DNA of 64,000 bases from Tipula vernalis (lineage: Eukaryota; Arthropoda; Insecta; Diptera; Tipulidae). The stretch spans positions 85,350,311-85,414,310 of the forward strand of contig OY282560.1 of NCBI GenBank assembly GCA_958295665.1. Direction: 5' to 3'. Positions 23,362 to 36,021 of this stretch are shown here, piece by piece (the stretch's first letter is position 1; every line of letters begins with the position of its first letter). A model generated the notes under the pieces. The model was not told the DNA's origin and did not search any database. It saw only the letters and a program-made list of their open reading frames with translations. The translations under genes and the position numbers were made by a program.

Positions 23362-23803
23362 AAATATATAAATTTATTTTAATATAAGAAAAATTATGAA
23401 AATAATAGATTTTACCAAAAAAAAAGCTCTTGTCCATTCGGCGGTCTCGATCAGAAGGAAGAAAAATTATTAATTTCTTGATTGTCATGCATAAGAAATT
23501 AATTCAACAAATTGTTTTAAATTAGATAATAATAAACAAGCGCGAAATTCAAATTCATTAAATGATGTGGTGATTAAAAATTAACATCGAATGCATATTT
23601 GTATAAATTTCAAGGTGGCAATTCCCTGGCGTCGATAATATAGATCGATATGCATTTGACAAGCACAAAAACAGAAACAATAACAATGAAATTTTTGTTT
23701 ATGCGGTAAGTGCCAATGCAATTCTTGTTGATTATTAATTAGTAAAATATTTCAATTTATGTTCATTTTCTTTTTAGATATTTCAGCATTCTACGCGTGA
23801 ACA
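23356..23803 (-). repeat. Inverted partial LTR (U3 and part of R, 448 bp)
   Basis: This is the reverse complement of 15978-16425. The lengths are equal, with one substitution seen (G at 23426, opposite T at 16355). It ends precisely at CGTGAACA, the reverse of the LTR start, and is followed by the GATGC duplication. It lacks everything after the inferred poly(A) site. It therefore looks like the copied 3' end of a polyadenylated element RNA. Confidence 0.93.
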
Positions 23804-23808
23804 GATGC
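23804..23808. repeat. Right target-site duplication (GATGC)
   Basis: It directly follows the inverted LTR end and repeats 15973-15977. The satellite then resumes with CTCTATCAATAGG, in register with the left flank, so nothing was lost at the insertion site. Confidence 0.93.
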
Positions 23809-26800
23809 CTCTATCAATAGGTGCTGAGACCTGTAATTGTCATGCCAACGGGCATTTAGATCGCTCGAATATTTCTACACATTTCGTAGAAAATTCAATT
23901 TTATGGAAAATCACCTGAACTATAGACCATAAATTCATAATAAAAAAACGAAAATCTGCAATTGTGCTCCGATTTCGATGATTGATGCCTCTATCAATAG
24001 GTGCTGAGACCTGTAATTGTCATGCCAACGGGCATTTAGATCGCTCGAATATTTCTACACATTTCGTAGAAAATTCAATTTTATGGAAAATCACCTGAAC
24101 TATAGACCATAAATTCATAATAAAAAAACGAAAATCTGCAATTGTGCTCCGATTTCGATGATTGATGCCTCTATCAATGGGTGCTGAGACCTGTAATTGT
24201 CATGCCAAAGGGCACTTAGATCGCTCGAATATTTCTACACATTTCTTAGAAAGTTCAATTTTATGGAAAATCACCTGAACTATAGACCATAAATTCATAA
24301 TAAAAAAACGAAAATCTGCAATTGTGCTCCGATTTCGATGATTGATGCCTCTATCAATAGGTGCTGAGACCTGTAATTGTCATGCCAACGGGCATTTAGA
24401 TCGCTCGAATATTTCTACACATTTCGTAGAAAATTCAATTTTATGGAAAATCACCTGAACTATAGACCATAAATTCATAATAAAAAAACGAAAATCTGCA
24501 ATTGTGCTCCGATTTCGATGATTGATGCCTCTATCAATAGGTGCTGAGACCTGTAATTGTCATGCCAACGGGCATTTAGATCGCTCGAATATTTCTACAC
24601 ATTTCGTAGAAAATTCAATTTTATGGAAAATCACCTGAACTATAGACCATAAATTCATAATAAAAAAACGAAAATCTGCAATTGTGCTCCGATTTCGATG
24701 ATTGATGCCTCTATCAATGGGTGCTGAGACCTGTAATTGTCATGCCAAAGGGCACTTAGATCGCTCGAATATTTCTACACATTTCTTAGAAAGTTCAATT
24801 TTATGGAAAATCACCTGAACTATAGACCATAAATTCATAATAAAAAAACGAAAATCTGCAATTGTGCTCCGATTTCGATGATTGATGCCTCTATCAATAG
24901 GTGCTGAGACCTGTAATTGTCATGCCAACGGGCATTTAGATCGCTCGAATATTTCTACACATTTCGTAGAAAATTCAATTTTATGGAAAATCACCTGAAC
25001 TATAGACCATAAATTCATAATAAAAAAACGAAAATCTGCAATTGTGCTCCGATTTCGATGATTGATGCCTCTATCAATAGGTGCTGAGACCTGTAATTGT
25101 CATGCCAACGGGCATTTAGATCGCTCGAATATTTCTACACATTTCGTAGAAAATTCAATTTTATGGAAAATCACCTGAACTATAGACCATAAATTCATAA
25201 TAAAAAAACGAAAATCTGCAATTGTGCTCCGATTTCGATGATTGATGCCTCTATCAATAGGTGCTGAGACCTGTAATTGTCATGCCAACGGGCATTTAGA
25301 TCGCTCGAATATTTCTACACATTTCGTAGAAAATTCAATTTTATGGAAAATCACCTGAACTATAGACCATAAATTCATAATAAAAAAACGAAAATCTGCA
25401 ATTGTGCTCCGATTTCGATGATTGATGCCTCTATCAATGGGTGCTGAGACCTGTAATTGTCATGCCAAAGGGCACTTAGATCGCTCGAATATTTCTACAC
25501 ATTTCTTAGAAAGTTCAATTTTATGGAAAATCACCTGAACTATAGACCATAAATTCATAATAAAAAAACGAAAATCTGCAATTGTGCTCCGATTTCGATG
25601 ATTGATGCCTCTATCAATAGGTGCTGAGACCTGTAATTGTCATGCCAACGGGCATTTAGATCGCTCGAATATTTCTACACATTTCGTAGAAAATTCAATT
25701 TTATGGAAAATCACCTGAACTATAGACCATAAATTCATAATAAAAAAACGAAAATCTGCAATTGTGCTCCGATTTCGATGATTGATGCCTCTATCAATAG
25801 GTGCTGAGACCTGTAATTGTCATGCCAACGGGCATTTAGATCGCTCGAATATTTCTACACATTTCGTAGAAAATTCAATTTTATGGAAAATCACCTGAAC
25901 TATAGACCATAAATTCATAATAAAAAAACGAAAATCTGCAATTGTGCTCCGATTTCGATGATTGATGCCTCTATCAATGGGTGCTGAGACCTGTAATTGT
26001 CATGCCAAAGGGCACTTAGATCGCTCGAATATTTCTACACATTTCTTAGAAAGTTCAATTTTATGGAAAATCACCTGAACTATAGACCATAAATTCATAA
26101 TAAAAAAACGAAAATCTGCAATTGTGCTCCGATTTCGATGATTGATGCCTCTATCAATAGGTGCTGAGACCTGTAATTGTCATGCCAACGGGCATTTAGA
26201 TCGCTCGAATATTTCTACACATTTCGTAGAAAATTCAATTTTATGGAAAATCACCTGAACTATAGACCATAAATTCATAATAAAAAAACGAAAATCTGCA
26301 ATTGTGCTCCGATTTCGATGATTGATGCCTCTATCAATGGGTGCTGAGACCTGTAATTGTCATGCCAAAGGGCACTTAGATCGCTCGAATATTTCTACAC
26401 ATTTCTTAGAAAGTTCAATTTTATGGAAAATCACCTGAACTATAGACCATAAATTCATAATAAAAAAACGAAAATCTGCAATTGTGCTCCGATTTCGATG
26501 ATTGATGCCTCTATCAATAGGTGCTGAGACCTGTAATTGTCATGCCAACGGGCATTTAGATCGCTCGAATATTTCTACACATTTCGTAGAAAATTCAATT
26601 TTATGGAAAATCACCTGAACTATAGACCATAAATTCATAATAAAAAAACGAAAATCTGCAATTGTGCTCCGATTTCGATGATTGATGCCTCTATCAATAG
26701 GTGCTGAGACCTGTAATTGTCATGCCAACGGGCATTTAGATCGCTCGAATATTTCTACACATTTCGTAGAAAATTCAATTTTATGGAAAATCACCTGAAC

Positions 26801-29800
26801 TATAGACCATAAATTCATAATAAAAAAACGAAAATCTGCAATTGTGCTCCGATTTCGATGATTGATGCCTCTATCAATGGGTGCTGAGACCTGTAATTGT
26901 CATGCCAAAGGGCACTTAGATCGCTCGAATATTTCTACACATTTCTTAGAAAGTTCAATTTTATGGAAAATCACCTGAACTATAGACCATAAATTCATAA
27001 TAAAAAAACGAAAATCTGCAATTGTGCTCCGATTTCGATGATTGATGCCTCTATCAATAGGTGCTGAGACCTGTAATTGTCATGCCAACGGGCATTTAGA
27101 TCGCTCGAATATTTCTACACATTTCGTAGAAAATTCAATTTTATGGAAAATCACCTGAACTATAGACCATAAATTCATAATAAAAAAACGAAAATCTGCA
27201 ATTGTGCTCCGATTTCGATGATTGATGCCTCTATCAATGGGTGCTGAGACCTGTAATTGTCATGCCAAAGGGCACTTAGATCGCTCGAATATTTCTACAC
27301 ATTTCTTAGAAAGTTCAATTTTATGGAAAATCACCTGAACTATAGACCATAAATTCATAATAAAAAAACGAAAATCTGCAATTGTGCTCCGATTTCGATG
27401 ATTGATGCCTCTATCAATAGGTGCTGAGACCTGTAATTGTCATGCCAACGGGCATTTAGATCGCTCGAATATTTCTACACATTTCGTAGAAAATTCAATT
27501 TTATGGAAAATCACCTGAACTATAGACCATAAATTCATAATAAAAAAACGAAAATCTGCAATTGTGCTCCGATTTCGATGATTGATGCCTCTATCAATAG
27601 GTGCTGAGACCTGTAATTGTCATGCCAACGGGCATTTAGATCGCTCGAATATTTCTACACATTTCGTAGAAAATTCAATTTTATGGAAAATCACCTGAAC
27701 TATAGACCATAAATTCATAATAAAAAAACGAAAATCTGCAATTGTGCTCCGATTTCGATGATTGATGCCTCTATCAATGGGTGCTGAGACCTGTAATTGT
27801 CATGCCAAAGGGCACTTAGATCGCTCGAATATTTCTACACATTTCTTAGAAAGTTCAATTTTATGGAAAATCACCTGAACTATAGACCATAAATTCATAA
27901 TAAAAAAACGAAAATCTGCAATTGTGCTCCGATTTCGATGATTGATGCCTCTATCAATAGGTGCTGAGACCTGTAATTGTCATGCCAACGGGCATTTAGA
28001 TCGCTCGAATATTTCTACACATTTCGTAGAAAATTCAATTTTATGGAAAATCACCTGAACTATAGACCATAAATTCATAATAAAAAAACGAAAATCTGCA
28101 ATTGTGCTCCGATTTCGATGATTGATGCCTCTATCAATAGGTGCTGAGACCTGTAATTGTCATGCCAACGGGCATTTAGATCGCTCGAATATTTCTACAC
28201 ATTTCGTAGAAAATTCAATTTTATGGAAAATCACCTGAACTATAGACCATAAATTCATAATAAAAAAACGAAAATCTGCAATTGTGCTCCGATTTCGATG
28301 ATTGATGCCTCTATCAATGGGTGCTGAGACCTGTAATTGTCATGCCAAAGGGCACTTAGATCGCTCGAATATTTCTACACATTTCTTAGAAAGTTCAATT
28401 TTATGGAAAATCACCTGAACTATAGACCATAAATTCATAATAAAAAAACGAAAATCTGCAATTGTGCTCCGATTTCGATGATTGATGCCTCTATCAATAG
28501 GTGCTGAGACCTGTAATTGTCATGCCAACGGGCATTTAGATCGCTCGAATATTTCTACACATTTCGTAGAAAATTCAATTTTATGGAAAATCACCTGAAC
28601 TATAGACCATAAATTCATAATAAAAAAACGAAAATCTGCAATTGTGCTCCGATTTCGATGATTGATGCCTCTATCAATAGGTGCTGAGACCTGTAATTGT
28701 CATGCCAACGGGCATTTAGATCGCTCGAATATTTCTACACATTTCGTAGAAAATTCAATTTTATGGAAAATCACCTGAACTATAGACCATAAATTCATAA
28801 TAAAAAAACGAAAATCTGCAATTGTGCTCCGATTTCGATGATTGATGCCTCTATCAATGGGTGCTGAGACCTGTAATTGTCATGCCAAAGGGCACTTAGA
28901 TCGCTCGAATATTTCTACACATTTCTTAGAAAGTTCAATTTTATGGAAAATCACCTGAACTATAGACCATAAATTCATAATAAAAAAACGAAAATCTGCA
29001 ATTGTGCTCCGATTTCGATGATTGATGCCTCTATCAATAGGTGCTGAGACCTGTAATTGTCATGCCAACGGGCATTTAGATCGCTCGAATATTTCTACAC
29101 ATTTCGTAGAAAATTCAATTTTATGGAAAATCACCTGAACTATAGACCATAAATTCATAATAAAAAAACGAAAATCTGCAATTGTGCTCCGATTTCGATG
29201 ATTGATGCCTCTATCAATAGGTGCTGAGACCTGTAATTGTCATGCCAACGGGCATTTAGATCGCTCGAATATTTCTACACATTTCGTAGAAAATTCAATT
29301 TTATGGAAAATCACCTGAACTATAGACCATAAATTCATAATAAAAAAACGAAAATCTGCAATTGTGCTCCGATTTCGATGATTGATGCCTCTATCAATGG
29401 GTGCTGAGACCTGTAATTGTCATGCCAAAGGGCACTTAGATCGCTCGAATATTTCTACACATTTCTTAGAAAGTTCAATTTTATGGAAAATCACCTGAAC
29501 TATAGACCATAAATTCATAATAAAAAAACGAAAATCTGCAATTGTGCTCCGATTTCGATGATTGATGCCTCTATCAATAGGTGCTGAGACCTGTAATTGT
29601 CATGCCAACGGGCATTTAGATCGCTCGAATATTTCTACACATTTCGTAGAAAATTCAATTTTATGGAAAATCACCTGAACTATAGACCATAAATTCATAA
29701 TAAAAAAACGAAAATCTGCAATTGTGCTCCGATTTCGATGATTGATGCCTCTATCAATGGGTGCTGAGACCTGTAATTGTCATGCCAAAGGGCACTTAGA

Positions 29801-30392
29801 TCGCTCGAATATTTCTACACATTTCTTAGAAAGTTCAATTTTATGGAAAATCACCTGAACTATAGACCATAAATTCATAATAAAAAAACGAAAATCTGCA
29901 ATTGTGCTCCGATTTCGATGATTGATGCCTCTATCAATAGGTGCTGAGACCTGTAATTGTCATGCCAACGGGCATTTAGATCGCTCGAATATTTCTACAC
30001 ATTTCGTAGAAAATTCAATTTTATGGAAAATCACCTGAACTATAGACCATAAATTCATAATAAAAAAACGAAAATCTGCAATTGTGCTCCGATTTCGATG
30101 ATTGATGCCTCTATCAATAGGTGCTGAGACCTGTAATTGTCATGCCAACGGGCATTTAGATCGCTCGAATATTTCAACACATTTCGTAGAAAATTCAATT
30201 TTATGGAAAATCACCTGAACTATAGACCATAAATTCATAATAAAAAAACGAAAATCGGCAATTGTGCTCCGATTTCGATGATTGATGCCTCTATCAATAG
30301 GTGCTGAGACCTGTAATTGTCATGCCAACGGGCATTTAGATCGCTCGAATATTTCTACACATTTCGTAGAAAATTCAATTTTATGGAAAATC
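23809..30392. repeat. Homogenised L block with 540-bp higher-order repeat
   Basis: About 36 L monomers keep an exact 180-bp register without indels. A marked monomer type (CAATGGG, CCAAAGGGCACTT and TTCTTAGAAAGTTC together) occurs 12 times, with CAATGGG near 24180, 24720, 25440, 25980, 26340, 26880, 27240, 27780, 28320, 28860, 29400 and 29760. Spacing is mostly 540 bp (three monomers), sometimes 360 or 720. Other monomers in the block are almost identical, indicating very recent amplification. A lone full copy of the marked type recurs near 34890. Confidence 0.93.
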
Positions 30393-33300
30393 ACCTGATA
30401 GACCATAAATTCATAATAAAAAAACGAAAATCTGCAATTGTGCTCCGATTTCGATGATTGATGCCTCTATCAATAGGTGCTGAGACCTGTAATTGTCATG
30501 CCAACGGGCATTTAGATCGCTCGAATATTTCTATACATTTCGTAGAAAATTCAATTTTATGGAAAATCACCTGAACTATAGACCATAAATTCATAATAAA
30601 AAAACGAAAATCTGCAATTGTGCTCCGATTTCGATGATTGATGCCTCTATCAATAGGTGCTGAGACCTGTAATTGTCATGCCAACGGGCATTTAGATCGC
30701 TCGAATATTTCTACACATTTCGTAGAAAATTCAATTTTATGGAAAATCACCTGAACTATAGACCATAAATTCATAATAAAAAAACGAAAATCTGCAATTG
30801 TGCTCCGATTTCGATGATTGATGCCTCTATCAATAGGTGCTGAGACCTGTAATTGTCATGCCAACGGGCATTTAGATCGCTCGAATATTTCTACACATTT
30901 CTTAGAAAATTCAATTTTATGGAAAATCACCTGAACTATAGACCATAAATTCATAATAAAAAAACGAAAATCTGCAATTGTGCTCCGATTTCGATGATTG
31001 ATGCCTCTATCAATAGGTGCTGAGACCTGTAATTGTCATGCCAACGGGCATTTAGATCGCTCGAATATTTCTACACATTTCGTAGAAAATTCAATTTTAT
31101 GGAAAATCACCTGAACTATAGACCATAAATTCATAATAAAAAAACGAAAATCTGCAATTGTGCTCCGATTTCGATGATTGATGCCTCTATCAATAGGTGC
31201 TGAGACCTGTAATTGTCATGCCAACGGGCATTTAGATCGCTCGAATATTTCTACACATTTCGTAGAAAATTCAATTTTATGGAAAATCACCTGAACTATA
31301 GACCATAAATTCATAATAAAAAAACGAAAATCTGCAATTGTGCTCCGATTTCGATGATTGATGCCTCTATCAATAGGTGCTGAGACCTGTAATTGTCATG
31401 CCAACGGGCATTTAGATCGCTCGAATATTTCTACACATTTCTTAGAAAATTCAATTTTATGGAAAATCACCTGAACTATAGACCATAAATTCATAATAAA
31501 AAAACGAAAATCTGCAATTGTGCTCCGATTTCGATGATTGATGCCTCTATCAATAGGTGCTGAGACCTGTAATTGTCATGCCAACGGGCATTTAGATCGC
31601 TCGAATATTTCTACACATTTCGTAGAAAATTCAATTTTATGGAAAATCACCTGAACTATAGACCATAAATTCATAATAAAAAAACGAAAATCGGCAATTG
31701 TGTTCCGATTTCGATGATTGATGCCTCTATCAATAGGTGCTGAGACCTGTAATTGTCATGCCAACGGGCATTTAGATCGCTCGAATATTTCTACACATTT
31801 CGTAGAAAATTCAATTTTATGGAAAATCACCTGAACTATATACCATAAATTCATAATAAAAAAACGAAAATCTGCAATTGTGCTCCGATTTCGATGATTG
31901 ATGCCTCTATCAATAGGTGCTGAGACCTGTAATTATCATGCCAACGGGCATTTAGATCGCTCGAATATTTCTACACATTTCGTAGAAAATTCAATTTTAT
32001 GGAAAATCACCTGAACTATAGACCATGAATCCATAATAAAAAACGAAAATCTGCAATTGTGTTCCGATTTGGTTGATTGATGACTCTAGCAGTAGATCGC
32101 TCGAATATTTCTACACATTTCGTAGAAAATTCAATTTTATGGAAAATCACCTGAACTATAGACCATAAATTCATAATAAAAAAACGAAAATCGGCAATTG
32201 TGCTCCGATTTCGATGATTGATGCCTCTATCAATAGGTGCTGAGACCTGTAATTGTCATGCCAACGGGAATTTAGATCGCTCGAATATTTCTACACATTT
32301 CTTAGAAAATTCACTTTTATGGAAAATCACCTGAACTATAGACCATAAATTCATAATAAAAAAACGAAAATCGGCAATTGTGCTCCGATTTCGATGATTG
32401 ATGCCTCTATCAATAGGTGCTGAGACCTGTAATTATCATGCCAACGGGCATTTAGATCGCTCGAATATTTCTACACATTTCGTAGAAAATTCAATTTTAT
32501 GGAAAATCACCTGAACTATAGACCATGAATCCATAATAAAAAACGAAAATCTGCAATTGTGTTCCGATTTGGTTGATTGATGACTCTAGCAGTAGATCGC
32601 TCGAATATTTCTACACATTTCGTAGAAAATTCAATTTTATGGAAAATCACCTGAACTATAGACCATAAATTCATAATAAAAAAACGAAAATCGGCAATTG
32701 TGCTCCGATTTCGATGATTGATGCCTCTATCAATAGGTGCTGAGACCTGTAATTGTCATGCCAACGGGCATTTAGATCGCTCGAATATTTCTACACATTT
32801 CGTAGAAAATTCAATTTTATGGAAAATCACCTGAACTATAGACCATAAATTCATAATAAAAAAACGAAAATCTGCAATTGTGCTCCGATTTCGATGATTG
32901 ATGCCTCTATCAATAGGTGCTGAGACCTGTAATTGTCATGCCAACGGGCATTTAGATCGCTCGAATATTTCTACACATTTCGTAGAAAATTCAATTTTAT
33001 GGAAAATCACCTGAACTATAGACCATAAATTCATAATAAAAAAACGAAAATCTGCAATTGTGCTCCGATTTCGATGATTGATGCCTCTATCAATAGGTGC
33101 TGAGACCTGTAATTGTCATGCCAACGGGCATTTAGATCGCTCGAATATTTCTACACATTTCTTAGAAAATTCAATTTTATGGAAAATCACCTGAACTATA
33201 GACCATAAATTCATAATAAAAAAACGAAAATCTGCAATTGTGCTCCGATTTCGATGATTGATGCCTCTATCAATAGGTGCTGAGACCTGTAATTGTCATG

Positions 33301-35880
33301 CCAACGGGCATTTAGATCGCTCGAATATTTCTACACATTTCGTAGAAAATTCAATTTTTTGGAAAATCACCTGAACTATAGACCATAAATTCATAATAAA
33401 AAAACGAAAATCTGCAATTGTGCTCCGATTTCGATGATTGATGCCTCTATCAATAGGTGCTGAGACCTGTAATTGTCATGCCAACGGGCATTTAGATCGC
33501 TCGAATATTTCTACACATTTCGTAGAAAATTCAATTTTATGGAAAATCACCTGAACTATAGACCATAAATTCATAATAAAAAAACGAAAATCGGCAATTG
33601 TGCTCCGATTTCGATGATTGATGCCTCTATCAATAGGTGCTGAGACCTGTAATTGTCATGCCAACGGGCATTTAGATCGCTCGAATATTTCTACACATTT
33701 CGTAGAAAATTCAATTTTATGGAAAATCACCTGATAGACCATAAATTCATAATAAAAAAACGAAAATCGGCAATTGTGCTCCGATTTCGATGATTGATGC
33801 CTCTATCAATAGGTGCTGAGACCTGTAATTGTCATGCCAACGGGCATTTAGATCGCTCGAATATTTCTATACATTTCGTAGAAAATTCAATTTTATGGAA
33901 AATCACCTGAACTATAGACCATAAATTCATAATAAAAAAACGAAAATCTGCAATTGTGCTCCGATTTCGATGATTGATGCCTCTATCAATAGGTGCTGAG
34001 ACCTGTAATTGTCATGCCAACGGGCATTTAGATCGCTCGAATATTTCTACACATTTCGTAGAAAATTCAATTTTATGGAAAATCACCTGAACTATAGACC
34101 ATAAATTCATAATAAAAAAACGAAAATCTGCAATTGTGCTCCGATTTCGATGATTGATGCCTCTATCAATAGGTGCTGAGACCTGTAATTGTCATGCCAA
34201 CGGGCATTTAGATCGCTCGAATATTTCTACACATTTCTTAGAAAATTCAATTTTATGGAAAATCACCTGAACTATAGACCATAAATTCATAATAAAAAAA
34301 CGAAAATCTGCAATTGTGCTCCGATTTCGATGATTGATGCCTCTATCAATAGGTGCTGAGACCTGTAATTGTCATGACAACGGGCATTTAGATCGCTCGA
34401 ATATTTCTACACAATTCGTAGAAAATTCAATTTTATGGAAAATCACCTGAACTATAGACCATAAATTCATAATAAAAAAACGAAAATCTGCAATTGTGCT
34501 CGGATTTCGATGATTGATGCCTCTATCAATAGGTGCTGAGACCTGTAATTGTCATGCCAACGGGCATTTAGATCGCTCGAATATTTCTACACATTTCGTA
34601 GAAAATTCAATTTTATGGAAAATCACCTGAACTATAGACCATAAATTCATAATAAAAAAACGAAAATCTGCAATTGTGCTCCGATTTCGATGATTGATGC
34701 CTCTATCAATAGGTGCTGAGACCTGTAATTGTCATGCCAACGGGCATTTAGATCGCTCGAATATTTCTACACATTTCGTAGAAAATTCAATTTTATGGAA
34801 AATCACCTGAACTATAGACCATAAATTCATAATAAAAAAACGAAAATCTGCAATTGTGCTCCGATTTCGATGATTGATGCCTCTATCAATGGGTGCTGAG
34901 ACCTGTAATTGTCATGCCAAAGGGCACTTAGATCGCTCGAATATTTCTACACATTTCTTAGAAAGTTCAATTTTATGGAAAATCACCTGAACTATAGACC
35001 ATAAATTCATAATAAAAAAACGAAAATCTGCAATTGTGCTCCGATTTCGATGATTGATGCCTCTATCAATAGGTGCTGAGACCTGTAATTGTCATGCCAA
35101 CGGGCATTTAGATCGCTCGAATATTTCTACACATTTCGTAGAAAATTCAATTTTATGGAAAATCACCTGAACTATAGACCATAAATTCATAATAAAAAAA
35201 CGAAAATCTGCAATTGTGCTCCGATTTCGATGATTGATGCCTCTATCAATAGGTGCTGAGACCTGTAATTGTCATGCCAACGGGCATTTAGATCGCTCGA
35301 ATATTTCTACACATTTCGTAGAAAATTCAATTTTATGGAAAATCACCTGAACTATAGACCATAAATTCATAATAAAAAAACGAAAATCGGCAATTGTGCT
35401 CCGATTTCGATGATTGATGCCTCTATCAATAGGTGCTGAGACCTGTAATTGTCATGCCAACGGGCATTTAGATCGCTCGAATATTTCTACACATTTCGTA
35501 GAAAATTCAATTTTATGGAAAATCACCTGATAGACCATAAATTCATAATAAAAAAACGAAAATCTGCAATTGTGCTCCGATTTCGATGATTGATGCCTCT
35601 ATCAATAGGTGCTGAGACCTGTAATTGTCATGCCAACGGGCATTTAGATCGCTCGAATATTTCTATACATTTCGTAGAAAATTCAATTTTATGGAAAATC
35701 ACCTGAACTATAGACCATAAATTCATAATAAAAAAACGAAAATCTGCAATTGTGCTCCGATTTCGATGATTGATGCCTCTATCAATAGGTGCTGAGACCT
35801 GTAATTGTCATGCCAACGGGCATTTAGATCGCTCGAATATTTCTACACATTTCGTAGAAAATTCAATTTTATGGAAAATC

Positions 35881-36021
35881 ACCTGAACTATAGACCATAA
35901 ATTCATAATAAAAAAACGAAAATCTGCAATTGTGCTCCGATTTCGATGATTGATGACTCTAGCAGTAGATCGCTCGAATATTTCTACACATTTCGTAGAA
36001 AATTCAATTTTATGGAAAATC
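35881..36021. repeat. Hybrid L/S monomer (141 bp)
   Basis: The first half is L-type (AAATTC, A7 tract, GCTCCGATTTCGATG). It switches at ATTGATGACTCTAGCAG to the S-type end. The exchange point is the shared GATTGATG. This is a product of recombination or gene conversion between the two monomer types. It accidentally opens a 79-codon minus-strand frame that I do not regard as a gene. Confidence 0.88.

Larger units (their letters stand above)
15978..23803 (+). mobile_element. BEL/Pao-superfamily LTR retrotransposon with extra inverted partial LTR
   Basis: The composite is 7826 bp: LTR (15978-16605), internal region (16606-22679), LTR (22680-23306), a T-rich junction (23307-23355) and an inverted partial LTR (23356-23803). 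The pol order protease, reverse transcriptase, RNase H, integrase, with zinc knuckles of BEL spacing, a YVDD active site and a large C-terminal domain after integrase, places it in BEL/Pao rather than Ty3 or Ty1. No envelope-like frame follows integrase. The LTRs differ by one T in about 628 bp, so insertion is recent. Two frame breaks make this copy look non-autonomous. Both outer ends are U3-type termini (TGTTCACG and CGTGAACA), unlike a normal provirus. Confidence 0.95.

Noticed and set aside
23307..23803. Poly(T) plus inverted LTR as an independent second insertion
   Set aside because: No duplication was seen at its inner boundary, while the 5-bp duplication matches across the whole composite. 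A single event is simpler, though not proven.
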